From Flavobacteriaceae bacterium (GTDB lineage Bacteria; Bacteroidota; Bacteroidia; Flavobacteriales; Flavobacteriaceae): a DNA stretch of 64,000 nt. The position numbers were made by a program, and so were the translations under genes. This document shows positions 11,701 through 20,455 of this stretch, piece after piece. Within the stretch, counting starts at the first letter, position 1, and each line of letters opens with the position of its first letter. Under the pieces are notes generated by a model that worked only from the letters and a program-made list of their open reading frames with translations, was not told where the DNA came from and searched no databases. The stretch spans positions 248,001-312,000 of the forward strand of contig JAHEET010000005.1 in the NCBI GenBank assembly GCA_024640565.1, given 5' to 3'.

Positions 11701-11839
11701 CTTCTATCGGGTTACCTTGTTCATCTATCACAGTTGCTGATACCTCTATACCACTTGTTTGAGCAATTGAAACATTACAAATGCAAAACAGCATCAATAC
11801 TAATATAGTAAACAATCTAGATACTTTTTTTATTTTCAT
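8771..11839 (-). CDS. susC: SusC/RagA TonB-dependent outer-membrane transporter (pair 1)
   Basis: The 1022-residue protein has a signal peptide (about residues 1-26), a carboxypeptidase-regulatory-like domain (about 30-105, with the degenerate core VIDEQGNPIEGVDV), a TonB plug (about 115-225, with VEQITVLKDANSVALYGSQG) and a 22-strand barrel ending ALGIRSTF. It imports oligosaccharides across the outer membrane using TonB energy. It is slightly short for SusC, and the N-terminal region has drifted more than in the upstream paralogue. It is third in the operon, 42 bases after susD of pair 2. Confidence 0.93.
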   Translation of the reverse strand: MKIKKVSRLFTILVLMLFCICNVSIAQTSGIEVSATVIDEQGNPIEGVDVFSPSGNKASSDVNGQFKFTLLDDDESVVIEKKGYISAIINTFDITGNITMKKSPFLASKDEELKMGVATKYRRNIIGAVSSINTKDRLTYDNTQVVRDYINGLMLGVRGSDNIRGIGGVGDAVFVIDGVIGRDPNILNMEEVEQITVLKDANSVALYGSQGRNGVIVINTKRGKANKKEVNVNVRSGFRAPISLPNYLSSAAYMQLFNEARNNDGLDNFYEPLLIQEFRTNPNTYKYPDVDLYEFVEPTINTTNIITEFSGGNDKNQYYVNVGWNHDGAWVDINEDINAGTNRFNVRGNLDFKINDWITSSLDGIAVISTTKGSRANLLSSGTTLRPNTYSPFLPVDLIDTSDPTVAGQLLAANTFNGNLLGSTQQFGADAPLALAIAGGYRNTVFRSTQFNNTINFNLDKIVKGLSAKTYISFDFFDSYNLSIENQFKTYEPTWDGNSITTLTDFGLDLKDQSQQPSTNGFLSRFGFYGLINYDTTFANDHSVNTTLLGFYNSQRRNDVIQTDVNSHLGFQMSYDYKKKLFFDFTGTYVNSIKLAKGNRGAFSPTFGIAYNISEEPFLKKNKFINYLKLKASGGVLKSDQGITALNTNGSVDNDASAYYLYDVNYSLGNNVSWADGNTNRRIDISNGENLDLTFEERIDLNLGFETYLMNSLWIEANYFRTELDKQITFIQDQFPSFYNTFRPYNNFNKNLYTGFEIGMNFNKKYEDLSISLGANLLYSQTERATVSEVFTEDYLQTQGREISTIFGLVDQGFYAEADFDTNGNLNAGLPFPQFGVVQPGDIKYQDLNGDNIIDNDDRRAIGQSSSPWNYALNLNLNYKRFNLFVLAVGQSGASGNKLNSSFNEYYSVDGADKYSEVVLGRWTPETASTATFPRLSSQTNQNNFRQSTFWLFDTSYFNINRAQLTYEFNDAFCKELGMDNFSLNLSGTNLFQVGKNSDVRQLRIGTSPLARTFALGIRSTF

Positions 11840-11881
11840 TTTTTCTTTGTATTAATAAAACGATTTTATAAAGGACTAATT

Positions 11882-13804
11882 CTACCATCCTGGGTTTTGA
11901 GGGAATCCACCGTAAATTAGAGTTTGTTCAACTGGAAATGGTAACCAATAATGCTGAGGGAACTCACAAATTCTATCTACAAGAAGTGTTTCTGTAAAAT
12001 TACTTCTGTCTTGAGGAAAATCTAAGGCTAATTTTCTTCTATATTTATCTAAATGAGCCACTCCCCATCGTCTAATATCAAGCCATCTATGTGCCTCATA
12101 ACTTAACTCAACAGATCTTTCTCTTCTTAATTCATCCATAAACTTGTTACTATCTGCAACTATACTTGAATGTACATTAGGAACACCTGCTCTATCACGT
12201 AATAAATTAATAGCATTCTCTGCAGACAATCCATAAGAACTAGGTACAGCTGTTGCACCCATTGAAGCATGTAATGCTTCTGCATACATTAAATAAACAT
12301 CTGTAAGTCTCATATGCATTCGTACTCCAACGTATTGATTTATTATAGGATTCCACCTAGTATGATAGGTACCATTAACTCTAGGGTAAAATTTCGTCCA
12401 CATATACCCTGTATTATTTAATATTTTAATGTTTTCAGCACCATTACTACGGTGAACACCTTTATTACCAGAATTTTCAAACCAAAGCTGTGCTGTTTTA
12501 TGTGGATCATCTGCTCCAGGATCTATAACTTGTCCATCAATAATGTGCCATTTGTAAAAACGTGGATCACGGTTCTCAAATGGTTGTGTTGGGTTATAAG
12601 TTACCGGCCCATATTGTCCACTTAAATCATCTTCAATAGATAGACCATTAGCCATACCAAAATTGTTATGAATAAAATTATGTGTAGGACTAATAACTTC
12701 ATATCCAGCAGAGTTAGTATGAATACCTCTACTTACTCCTGATGTCATAAATCTTGTAGCTTGCCCCTGACTACCACCAGTTGCAGAAAATATAAATTCT
12801 GAACTTCCTGGCCATGTGCCAGGTACTGGTGATTTCCAAAACACTTCATCGTAGTTTACCCAAGAAGCTAATGCATAACGACCTTGGTCTGCTAATTGAA
12901 GTATTCCTGAAAAAGCTTCGACAGCCATATCACATAACTCTTTATCATAGTCATATGTATTTATACTTTGATTGTTACCTTTCATTAATGGACTTGCTGC
13001 TAAAAGTAAATTTTTACCTTGAAAAGCATATGCAGTACCTTTAGTGACCCTACCTCTATTTTCGCCTTGCGTTAGTTGCCCATAAGACTCTTGATCCCAA
13101 TTTACTGGCAATAATTCAATAGCCTTAAGGTAATCTTCATTAGCTCTTAAAGCTACTTCTTTGTAGGTCTCTGGACGCGGTATTCTAAAATCATCTATTA
13201 ATACTCTATCAATGTATGGATAACGCCCCCAAAATTTCATAATCTCATTATGAAAAAATGCTCTAAAAAAATAAGCTTGCCCAAGAATAACATTTTTTTG
13301 TACTTGTGTTCCATCTAACATTAAATCTCTTCCTCCATTTTCTACACTCTCTATATTTCTAATTACAATATTAGCTTTACGAATACCACGTAAGCTTCCT
13401 TCATATAACCCTGGTCTTTGTCTATTAAAAGCATTAGTGTTTCCGACATTAGCAGAGTTAGACCCTGTTGATCCATAATCAGAATTATAGTGATTATTTA
13501 AGTAACAAAAGTTATCTGTTATAACATCATAGAATCTTCCGCCATCAATATCGCCACTTGCTTTTGTTGGCCTGTCCACAAATCCATCATCACCTAAAAG
13601 AAAATCTTGAAAGGTATGCGATTGCTGCTCATAAGATACTACTAAAGCATACATTTCTTCAACAAAACCTTGGGTATTAACAAAGGTGGAAAAAACATCT
13701 TCTTCGGTTATGATTGCATCTGGTTGTACATCCAAATAGTCCTCGCAGGAAAACATGAATACAAATCCTAAAATCATTAATATTTTTATTTTATAACTTT
13801 TCAT
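11882..13804 (-). CDS. susD: SusD/RagB outer-membrane nutrient-binding lipoprotein (pair 2)
   Basis: The 640-residue protein has a lipobox ending MFSC (Cys20), then the typical SusD start EDYLDVQPDAIITEEDVF. The C-terminal signature LRRERSVELSYEAHRWLDIRR is present. It is larger than the pair 1 protein. It lies ten bases after the upstream SusC stop, so the two are surely co-transcribed and act as one pedal-bin import complex. Confidence 0.94.
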   Translation of the reverse strand: MKSYKIKILMILGFVFMFSCEDYLDVQPDAIITEEDVFSTFVNTQGFVEEMYALVVSYEQQSHTFQDFLLGDDGFVDRPTKASGDIDGGRFYDVITDNFCYLNNHYNSDYGSTGSNSANVGNTNAFNRQRPGLYEGSLRGIRKANIVIRNIESVENGGRDLMLDGTQVQKNVILGQAYFFRAFFHNEIMKFWGRYPYIDRVLIDDFRIPRPETYKEVALRANEDYLKAIELLPVNWDQESYGQLTQGENRGRVTKGTAYAFQGKNLLLAASPLMKGNNQSINTYDYDKELCDMAVEAFSGILQLADQGRYALASWVNYDEVFWKSPVPGTWPGSSEFIFSATGGSQGQATRFMTSGVSRGIHTNSAGYEVISPTHNFIHNNFGMANGLSIEDDLSGQYGPVTYNPTQPFENRDPRFYKWHIIDGQVIDPGADDPHKTAQLWFENSGNKGVHRSNGAENIKILNNTGYMWTKFYPRVNGTYHTRWNPIINQYVGVRMHMRLTDVYLMYAEALHASMGATAVPSSYGLSAENAINLLRDRAGVPNVHSSIVADSNKFMDELRRERSVELSYEAHRWLDIRRWGVAHLDKYRRKLALDFPQDRSNFTETLLVDRICEFPQHYWLPFPVEQTLIYGGFPQNPGW

Positions 13805-13814
13805 TATTTATTTT

Positions 13815-16800
13815 TTAAAAGTTCATATTAAAACCAAAGTTAAATCTTTTTAAGGTAGGATAATCTCCTCTTGATTGTGCTGTTCCTGACGTATTAAACT
13901 CTCTATCATCGGGCATATTAGACCATAAAAAGAGGTTATTCCCATTTACAAAAAGTTGAAGTTTCTTCAGCCCCAGTTTTTCACAAGTCTCTCTTGGTAT
14001 ATCATAAGACATAGAAACTGTTCTAAGTCTTGTTAATGAAGCATCCAACCAATTATCTCTAGGATTAGTTGCTCCAGGAACTCCAAAAGATGGTTGGGTG
14101 TCTGTATTGTTCGGCGTATTTACGGTCCAATAATCTAAATCTTGCTCAAAAATTAACGGTGTTGAATTACCAAAAGTTTGGTTGCTGAATAATCTAGAAG
14201 CATTTTGAGTACCATACAACTGTGCTGAAATACCAAAACCTTTGTATTGTGCACCTAAAGTAAGTCCCCAAGTTCTTTGTGGTTGGTTAGGATAACCAAA
14301 AGGAGCATTATCAAAATTAGAATTATATATACCATCTCCATCAAAATCTACAAGACCATAATATCCAGGACGTACTGTACTTTGATTTTCATTTAGCGGT
14401 GTTGAACTGTAAATATCGTCCCAATTTGTCAATATGCCTGAAGGTATACCTGCACTTCCTTGCCCAATATTAAAACCAGCATCATTAAGATAATCAGCTC
14501 GCAAAGGTGGATCATCTCTTACTATTACTTTATCTATAGCTTGTGTAAAATTAAAATCACCAGATATTGTTATACCGTTCTCAAAAGCATAGCTAGAACC
14601 TAGAACAATCTCATATCCCCTTACCTCAACGACACCTTGATTAATTAGCGGAGGGGTTGCTCCATAGAAATCAGGCAAAGTTTCAATATCAGAACCAACA
14701 ATTACAACTTTACTACGATCTTCTGCAAAATAATCTAGTTCTCCGGTTAACAAGCCATTAAATAAATTAAACTCTGCTCCTATATTATATTTAACAGCTT
14801 CCTCCCACTGAAGATCTGGATTTCCAACGAGTAATTCTCTGTAAAACGTATAAGGCGAATTTCCATCATAATCACTTGGTACCAAAAAGGCAGAACCACC
14901 AGACGTCCATTGTGTAATATGATTCCATCTTGTACCTAAATTTCTGATAAAAGTATCATCACCAATAAGACCATAAGACCCTCTAAACTTAAGCAATTTT
15001 AACCACTCCACATTTTCCACAAAAGCTTCGTTTGAGACTGTCCAACCTGCAGCAACAGATGGGAAAAAGCCGAAACGATATCCTGGACCAAATTGTTCAG
15101 AACCATTGTAAGCACCGTTAAGATCTAAAAAGTATCTGGAGTCATAATCATAAGTAACTCTTCCTACCCAGTCTTCACGGAATGTTGGAAAAGCGAAAAG
15201 CCCAGTACCTCTTGTACTCTCCTGTCTTCTCACCAAAAACAAACCCGTTATGTTATGCTTTTCGTTAAAAGTTCTATTATAATTCAATGAAGCATCATAA
15301 ACTATTCTTCGACTTCGTTGATTTTCCTCTACTTCTGAACCTTCTAAAGACCATGCTGGTTGCACATAACCAAATTGCGTGTTGTTATCTGGAATAAGTA
15401 AAATCTCTTGATCACCATCGAAAACCCTATAAATTACACCTCCATCATTTAGTTCTTGTTTACTCCTCATATTATTATCCAACGAAAAACGTCCTTGAAA
15501 AGACAAGCCTTCAGTAATAAAATCTAATTTTTGTTTTAGTATAAAATCTGTATTGACTTGAAATTGTCTAAACGTGTCATAACCTTTACCCTGTAATTGC
15601 TCAAAAGGATTATTGTATACATTAAAATAACTAAAAGGTTGTCCATACAACCCATCTGGATATACTGGCGTGTAAAGACTAGGCGCTATTAAGTATAGCC
15701 CGTTAGTTACATTACCTAAGCTACCAGGGTTTTCTCTAACACCATAAAAACCGGCTAAATTAACTGACAACTCAGTAGTATTTGTAATATTAAAATCTAT
15801 GTTACTTCTAAAATTAAATCTATCATATCGATACTCACCTAAATAGCCTCTTCCACTATCGTATTTTCCTCCATCAAAAATATCTTCTACTGTTTGGTAA
15901 GCTAAACTACCAAAATATTTAGCCGTTTTATTACCACCTCGTACAGACAAATTAACTCTATAATCTTGTGCAAAGTCTTTTAACAACTCATCTTCCCAAT
16001 TAACATTTGGATAAATATAGCTTTCTTCTAAACTAGAAGGGTTAAGATATCTATCGACAATACTTAATGGCGTATAATTATTCCATGTATTAGGTGAAAC
16101 AGCTATCCCTCTTAGAATAGCACTATTTGCTTGTAATAAAGCATCATAAGAATTTAACTTTTGTGGTAGTTGCGAAACCATTTTAGTAGTTGAATTAACA
16201 CTTAGTGAAAGCTGTGCTTTTCCTGTTTGACCTCTCTTGGTAGTAATTAATATCACCCCATTTGCACCTTCTACACCAAACACTGCTGTAGCAGAAGCAT
16301 CTTTAAGCACAGATATATTTTCAACATCGTTCATATCTACATCATTCATCGACCTCTTAACTCCATCTACTAGCACAAGAGGATCACCATTACCATTCCA
16401 AGAACTTCGACCACGAATAAAAATCCTAATATTATCTTCACCAGGAACTCCACTACCTTGTATAGCAGTAACACCTGGCAAATTACCTTGCAACGCTTGT
16501 TCAAGATTAGGTGTACCAAGTGCCCTTTCGACTAAATCTTCACCTTTCATCTGAGTAATAGCGGCCACAACACTTTCTTTTTTCTTAGTACCGTAACCTA
16601 TGATAACAATTTCCCCTAAACTTTCAGCCTCTTCTGTTAAAATCACATCAATTACTTTCTTATCATTTATGGGAATCTCTACTGTCTTGTAACCTAAATA
16701 AGAAAAAATCAATACTTTTTGACCTAAAGTCAATTCTATTGAATAATTACCATCAAAATCTGAACTAACACCATTTTGAGTTCCTTTTTGCAAAACACTT

Positions 16801-16964
16801 ACCTGTGGCAGAAGGTATCCATTTTTATCTGAAACTTTACCAGTTACTTTCTCTTGAGCTAATAAATTAAAATTTGCAAAAACTGAAAGCGTGAGGGTAA
16901 GTACAAAGGTTAACCTCAATGAGGTGCCTCGTTTTTTAAAAGTTTTTTTCATTTTTAAATTCAA
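13815..16964 (-). CDS. susC: SusC/RagA TonB-dependent outer-membrane transporter (pair 2)
   Basis: The 1049-residue protein has a signal peptide ending near LLAQ, a carboxypeptidase-regulatory-like domain with GKVSDKNGYLLPQVSVLQKG, the SusC-family box GTKKKESVVAAITQ, a plug carrying VENISVLKDASATAVFG, and a long barrel ending FNFGFNMNF. The given start is the first ATG; an internal Met at residue 5 (16952) would shorten it by four residues. It is the first gene of the five-gene operon, and a candidate operator lies about 90 bases upstream in the divergent promoter region shared with uxaC. Confidence 0.94.
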   Translation of the reverse strand: MNLKMKKTFKKRGTSLRLTFVLTLTLSVFANFNLLAQEKVTGKVSDKNGYLLPQVSVLQKGTQNGVSSDFDGNYSIELTLGQKVLIFSYLGYKTVEIPINDKKVIDVILTEEAESLGEIVIIGYGTKKKESVVAAITQMKGEDLVERALGTPNLEQALQGNLPGVTAIQGSGVPGEDNIRIFIRGRSSWNGNGDPLVLVDGVKRSMNDVDMNDVENISVLKDASATAVFGVEGANGVILITTKRGQTGKAQLSLSVNSTTKMVSQLPQKLNSYDALLQANSAILRGIAVSPNTWNNYTPLSIVDRYLNPSSLEESYIYPNVNWEDELLKDFAQDYRVNLSVRGGNKTAKYFGSLAYQTVEDIFDGGKYDSGRGYLGEYRYDRFNFRSNIDFNITNTTELSVNLAGFYGVRENPGSLGNVTNGLYLIAPSLYTPVYPDGLYGQPFSYFNVYNNPFEQLQGKGYDTFRQFQVNTDFILKQKLDFITEGLSFQGRFSLDNNMRSKQELNDGGVIYRVFDGDQEILLIPDNNTQFGYVQPAWSLEGSEVEENQRSRRIVYDASLNYNRTFNEKHNITGLFLVRRQESTRGTGLFAFPTFREDWVGRVTYDYDSRYFLDLNGAYNGSEQFGPGYRFGFFPSVAAGWTVSNEAFVENVEWLKLLKFRGSYGLIGDDTFIRNLGTRWNHITQWTSGGSAFLVPSDYDGNSPYTFYRELLVGNPDLQWEEAVKYNIGAEFNLFNGLLTGELDYFAEDRSKVVIVGSDIETLPDFYGATPPLINQGVVEVRGYEIVLGSSYAFENGITISGDFNFTQAIDKVIVRDDPPLRADYLNDAGFNIGQGSAGIPSGILTNWDDIYSSTPLNENQSTVRPGYYGLVDFDGDGIYNSNFDNAPFGYPNQPQRTWGLTLGAQYKGFGISAQLYGTQNASRLFSNQTFGNSTPLIFEQDLDYWTVNTPNNTDTQPSFGVPGATNPRDNWLDASLTRLRTVSMSYDIPRETCEKLGLKKLQLFVNGNNLFLWSNMPDDREFNTSGTAQSRGDYPTLKRFNFGFNMNF

Positions 16965-17053
16965 TTTAAAATAAATTATTTTACTGGTTAACTACGTTGT
17001 TAAAACATACAAAATAAATATAATACAATTATAAAAAACATCTATAAATTGTG

Positions 17054-17071
17054 TATCCTGTACAATACTGA
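17054..17071. promoter_or_regulatory. Candidate locus operator, site 3 (divergent promoter region)
   Basis: TATCCTGTACAATACTGA, the shared direct-repeat motif, lies between the divergent susC operon (start 16964) and uxaC (start 17179). One site could control both directions. The rest of the 214-base gap is very AT-rich. Confidence 0.6.
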
Positions 17072-17146
17072 TATATATATTATTTTATTCTATTTATAAT
17101 AAATATTAATTAATACCCTAATATATGTAAAAATAGCAATTGACCT

Positions 17147-17154
17147 TATATTTG
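17147..17154 (+). promoter_or_regulatory. uxaC promoter -7 element
   Basis: TATATTTG is an exact match to the Bacteroidota -7 consensus TAnnTTTG, 25 bases before the uxaC ATG. The operator candidate at 17054-17071 lies roughly 75 bases upstream of it. Confidence 0.55.
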
Positions 17155-17178
17155 CTTTAATTTTAAAGATTTAAAATA

Positions 17179-18582
17179 ATGAACACATTTCTAACAAATG
17201 ACTTCTTACTTCAAAATGATTTTGCAAAAAAGTTATTTCACAATTATGCAAAAAAACTACCAATAATTGATTATCACAATCACCTCTCTGCTAAACAGAT
17301 AAATCAAAATACTCAATTTGAAAACATTACTCAAGTATGGCTGTATGGAGATCATTATAAGTGGCGGGCAATGCGTGCATTTGGAATTGATGAAAAATAC
17401 ATTACTGGTAATGCAACTGATAAAGAAAAATTTCTAAAATGGGCAGAAGTAGTGCCTTACACTATAAAAAACCCTTTGTTTCACTGGACTGCATTAGAAT
17501 TAAAAGCTTACTTTAATATTGATAAAATTTTAACACCAGAAAATGCAGAAGAAATTTATGAGGAAACTTTAAAAATTTTACAGCAAAAATCACACTCTGC
17601 TAATGGATTATTAAAACTACAGAATGTAGAAAGTTTATGCACTACAGACGATCCTGTTGATTCTTTAGAATATCATATTGCAATTCAAAAAGATTTATCT
17701 AAAGTAAAAACATTTCCAACTTTTAGACCAGATCAATCATTTGCTGTTGAAAATACAACTTCTTATAATGCGTATTTAACAAAACTTGAAACTGTTTCTA
17801 ATATTTCAATTCATAATTATGATGATTTATTAAAAGTCTTAGAAAAAAGAATTCATTTCTTTAATGAAAATGGAGGAAGGTTATCTGATCACGGTTTTGA
17901 AAAACTTTATTTTTTTGAAAAAGACATCTATGATATCAAATTGCTTTTTGATAAAGTTAAAGACAATCAAAGTTTAACTGATGATGAAGTAGCTTTCTTT
18001 AAATTCAAAACAGTAATTGAGTTGTGCAAAATATATCATAAAATTGGTTGGACACAACAGTTCCATTTAGGAGCTATCAGAAATAATAATAAAAGATTAC
18101 TTGATGAATTAGGTCCTGATACTGGCTTTGATTCTATTGGAGATTTTCCTCAAGCCAAAGCATTAAGTGGAGTTTTAAATACTTTAGACAGTACAAACCA
18201 ATTGGCAAAAACCATTGTTTACAATTTAAACCCTGCGGATAGTGAGGTTTTTGCAACTATGGTTGGTAATTTTAACGATGGTACTATTAAGGGAAAAATG
18301 CAATATGGTGCAGCTTGGTGGTTTTTAGATCAAAAAGATGGAATGGAAAAACAAATAAATGTACTTTCTAACTTAGGCTTGTTGAGCTGTTTCGTTGGGA
18401 TGTTAACAGATTCAAGAAGTTTCTTATCTTTTCCTAGGCACGAGTATTTTAGGCGTATTCTTTGCAATATAATAGGTACTGATGTTGAAAATGGAGAATT
18501 ACCTAATGATGAAGAGTTTTTAGGAAAAATTGTTAGCGATATTTGCTACAATAATGCTAAAAACTATTTTAATTTCAAATAA
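17179..18582 (+). CDS. uxaC: Glucuronate (uronate) isomerase
   Basis: The 467-residue protein matches the full length of UxaC. The metal-binding motif DYHNHLS (His33, His35) opens the TIM-barrel, followed by family segments QVWLYGDHYKWRAMR, VESLCTTDDPVDS and the C-terminal SFPRHEYFRRILCN. It converts D-glucuronate to D-fructuronate, and galacturonate to tagaturonate, in the cytoplasm. Products would feed mannonate oxidoreductase (28053-28880) and mannonate dehydratase (26855-28042). It is divergent from the susC operon and one base from the next gene. Confidence 0.95.
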   Translation: MNTFLTNDFLLQNDFAKKLFHNYAKKLPIIDYHNHLSAKQINQNTQFENITQVWLYGDHYKWRAMRAFGIDEKYITGNATDKEKFLKWAEVVPYTIKNPLFHWTALELKAYFNIDKILTPENAEEIYEETLKILQQKSHSANGLLKLQNVESLCTTDDPVDSLEYHIAIQKDLSKVKTFPTFRPDQSFAVENTTSYNAYLTKLETVSNISIHNYDDLLKVLEKRIHFFNENGGRLSDHGFEKLYFFEKDIYDIKLLFDKVKDNQSLTDDEVAFFKFKTVIELCKIYHKIGWTQQFHLGAIRNNNKRLLDELGPDTGFDSIGDFPQAKALSGVLNTLDSTNQLAKTIVYNLNPADSEVFATMVGNFNDGTIKGKMQYGAAWWFLDQKDGMEKQINVLSNLGLLSCFVGMLTDSRSFLSFPRHEYFRRILCNIIGTDVENGELPNDEEFLGKIVSDICYNNAKNYFNFK

Positions 18583-18583
18583 A

Positions 18584-19549
18584 ATGGAAATCATAAAATG
18601 GGGAATTATAGGTTGTGGTGATGTTGCTGAAGTAAAAAGTGGTCCTGCTTTTCAAAAAGTTGCCAACTCTGAATTGGTGGCTGTAATGAGAAGAAACACT
18701 GTAAAAGCTAAAGATTTTGCTAAAAGACACCAAGTACCATTTTTTTATGATACTGTTGATGATATCATCAATCACCCAGAGATTAATGCACTTTATATTG
18801 CTACTCCACCATCTACACATTTAGAAATTGCAAGAAAATGTTTGGTTGCCAATAAGTTTGTCTACCTAGAGAAGCCAATGACTATAAATGCTTATGAAGC
18901 TAAACAACTAAAAAAAAATGTTACAGGTAATAACAAAATAGTTGTAGCACATTATAGAAGAAACTTACCTGCTTTTCAAAAAGTAAAAGAGTTGATAGAA
19001 GCAAATAGTATTGGTAAAGTACATTTTGCTGATATTAAAATATTACAATTATCAAACCCAGTTATTATAACTAAAACTGAAGATAATTGGCGATTAAAAC
19101 CAGAAATTTCTGGTGGTGGATATTTTCACGATATTGGCCCTCATCAAATAGATTTGATGCTTCACTATTTTGGTAAAATCAAAAATGCTCAAGGTTATGC
19201 TATATCAACTCAAAATAATAAAGTTGCTGATATAGTTAACGGAATTATAGAATTTGAAAACGGAATTCAATTTAGAGGAATTTGGAATTTTATTGCATCT
19301 GAAAAAGATGTCAAAGACGAATGTAAAATTTATGGAGAAAATGGCACAATTACTTTCTCTTTTTATGGTGAAGAAGTCTTATTAAATACTTCTAGTAAAG
19401 ACAAAGTTTTTTCATTTAAAAACCCTTCACACTTACAACAACCTTTAATTGAACAAACTGTAAACTATTTTTTAGGAAAAGCTACAAACCCTTGCACAAT
19501 AAAAGATGGAGTTGAAGTTATGAAAATCTTAGATACTTTTACAGCTTAA
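18584..19549 (+). CDS. Gfo/Idh/MocA family oxidoreductase
   Basis: The 321-residue protein begins MEIIKWGIIGCGDVAE, a Rossmann nucleotide-binding motif (GIIGCGDVA). It carries the family EKPM motif and a C-terminal GGGYFHDIGPHQIDL segment with the catalytic-site histidines. The start at 18584 is one base after the uxaC stop; the reading frame extends further upstream inside uxaC, but that extension is not part of the family. It is an NAD(P)-dependent sugar or sugar-acid oxidoreductase whose substrate cannot be deduced. Coupling with uxaC suggests a uronate or a rare sugar of the imported polymer. Confidence 0.85.
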   Translation: MEIIKWGIIGCGDVAEVKSGPAFQKVANSELVAVMRRNTVKAKDFAKRHQVPFFYDTVDDIINHPEINALYIATPPSTHLEIARKCLVANKFVYLEKPMTINAYEAKQLKKNVTGNNKIVVAHYRRNLPAFQKVKELIEANSIGKVHFADIKILQLSNPVIITKTEDNWRLKPEISGGGYFHDIGPHQIDLMLHYFGKIKNAQGYAISTQNNKVADIVNGIIEFENGIQFRGIWNFIASEKDVKDECKIYGENGTITFSFYGEEVLLNTSSKDKVFSFKNPSHLQQPLIEQTVNYFLGKATNPCTIKDGVEVMKILDTFTA

Positions 19550-19562
19550 AGTTATTCTTGTA

Positions 19563-20405
19563 TTAGGTTGTTTTTCTTTTGATATAAATATCGTAAATTA
19601 ATCCTGATAGGATAAGCAAAATCCCCATCAACGTCCATCCTTTATAAATATCTCCAAACCAAAAGGTTCCAATAATAATTGTAAAAATTACTTCTAGATA
19701 TTTTATAGGGGCTACTAAATTGGTTTCTTCAGTTTGAAAAGCTTTGGTCATATATAGATGTCCAAAATAATCAAAAACACCCGTACTAATAAACAAAATC
19801 CAATGCATTAATATTGGTAGTTCCCAATATTTCAAACACATTAATCCACCAAAAAGAAATGCCATTATCATAAAATAATTTATAATTACAAGTGGATGTT
19901 CAGTGTTACCAATTTTACGGATGACCACAAAAATAATCCCGATAAAAATTGCAGAAAAAAGCACAAAAATTAGCCCTATCAATTCCACATATGCTCCAAA
20001 ACCTTTGATAATTAATACTCCTAAAAAGGCAATCAAAAATAATAACCATTGAATCGGTTTTATTTTTTCTTTTAGGAAAAAGAATGCAAAAATAGCTGCA
20101 AATATTGGAGCTGTATAACGAAAAGAAACTGCTTTACCGATGTTTAGATAATGCAATGATTGAAAAAAACAAACTAACAAATAACACCTGTGATTCCTCT
20201 AATGATTAACCATTTTTTATTGGTACCAAAGAATGGTGTTTTTTGTTTGATAACTAAAGGAATTGTAAATAACAAAGTCCCTAGAGATCTAAAAAAGACA
20301 ACTTGATATACATTAAATGTACTTAAAATATTTTACTACAGAACCCATAAAAGAAAATGCAATTGCACTAAAAATCATATATAAAATAGCCTGTTCTGTG
20401 TGATT
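19563..20405 (-). pseudogene. EamA/DMT-family transporter, broken by frameshifts
   Basis: The C-terminal 205 residues (19563-20180) are an open EamA-type permease segment with several hydrophobic helices (SLHYLNIGKAVSFRYTAP). The missing N-terminus is present upstream but in other frames: NHTEQAILYMIFSAIAF in one frame up to about 20325, then STFNVYQVVFFRSLG in a second frame up to about 20185, where a TAG and a second shift lead into the open part. At least two frameshifts are needed to rebuild a full protein. It is the last member of the TRAP operon. A metabolite-exporter role is typical for the family, but the gene is probably dead. Confidence 0.8.
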
Positions 20406-20455
20406 TAAAAATGGAGAAATAAAATTGCTCTAAAATGCAAAACTAAATTAGTTGC

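Noticed and set aside
18530..18583. Longer start for the Gfo/Idh oxidoreductase
   Set aside because: It lies inside uxaC and adds residues before the Rossmann motif; the ATG one base after the uxaC stop is better.
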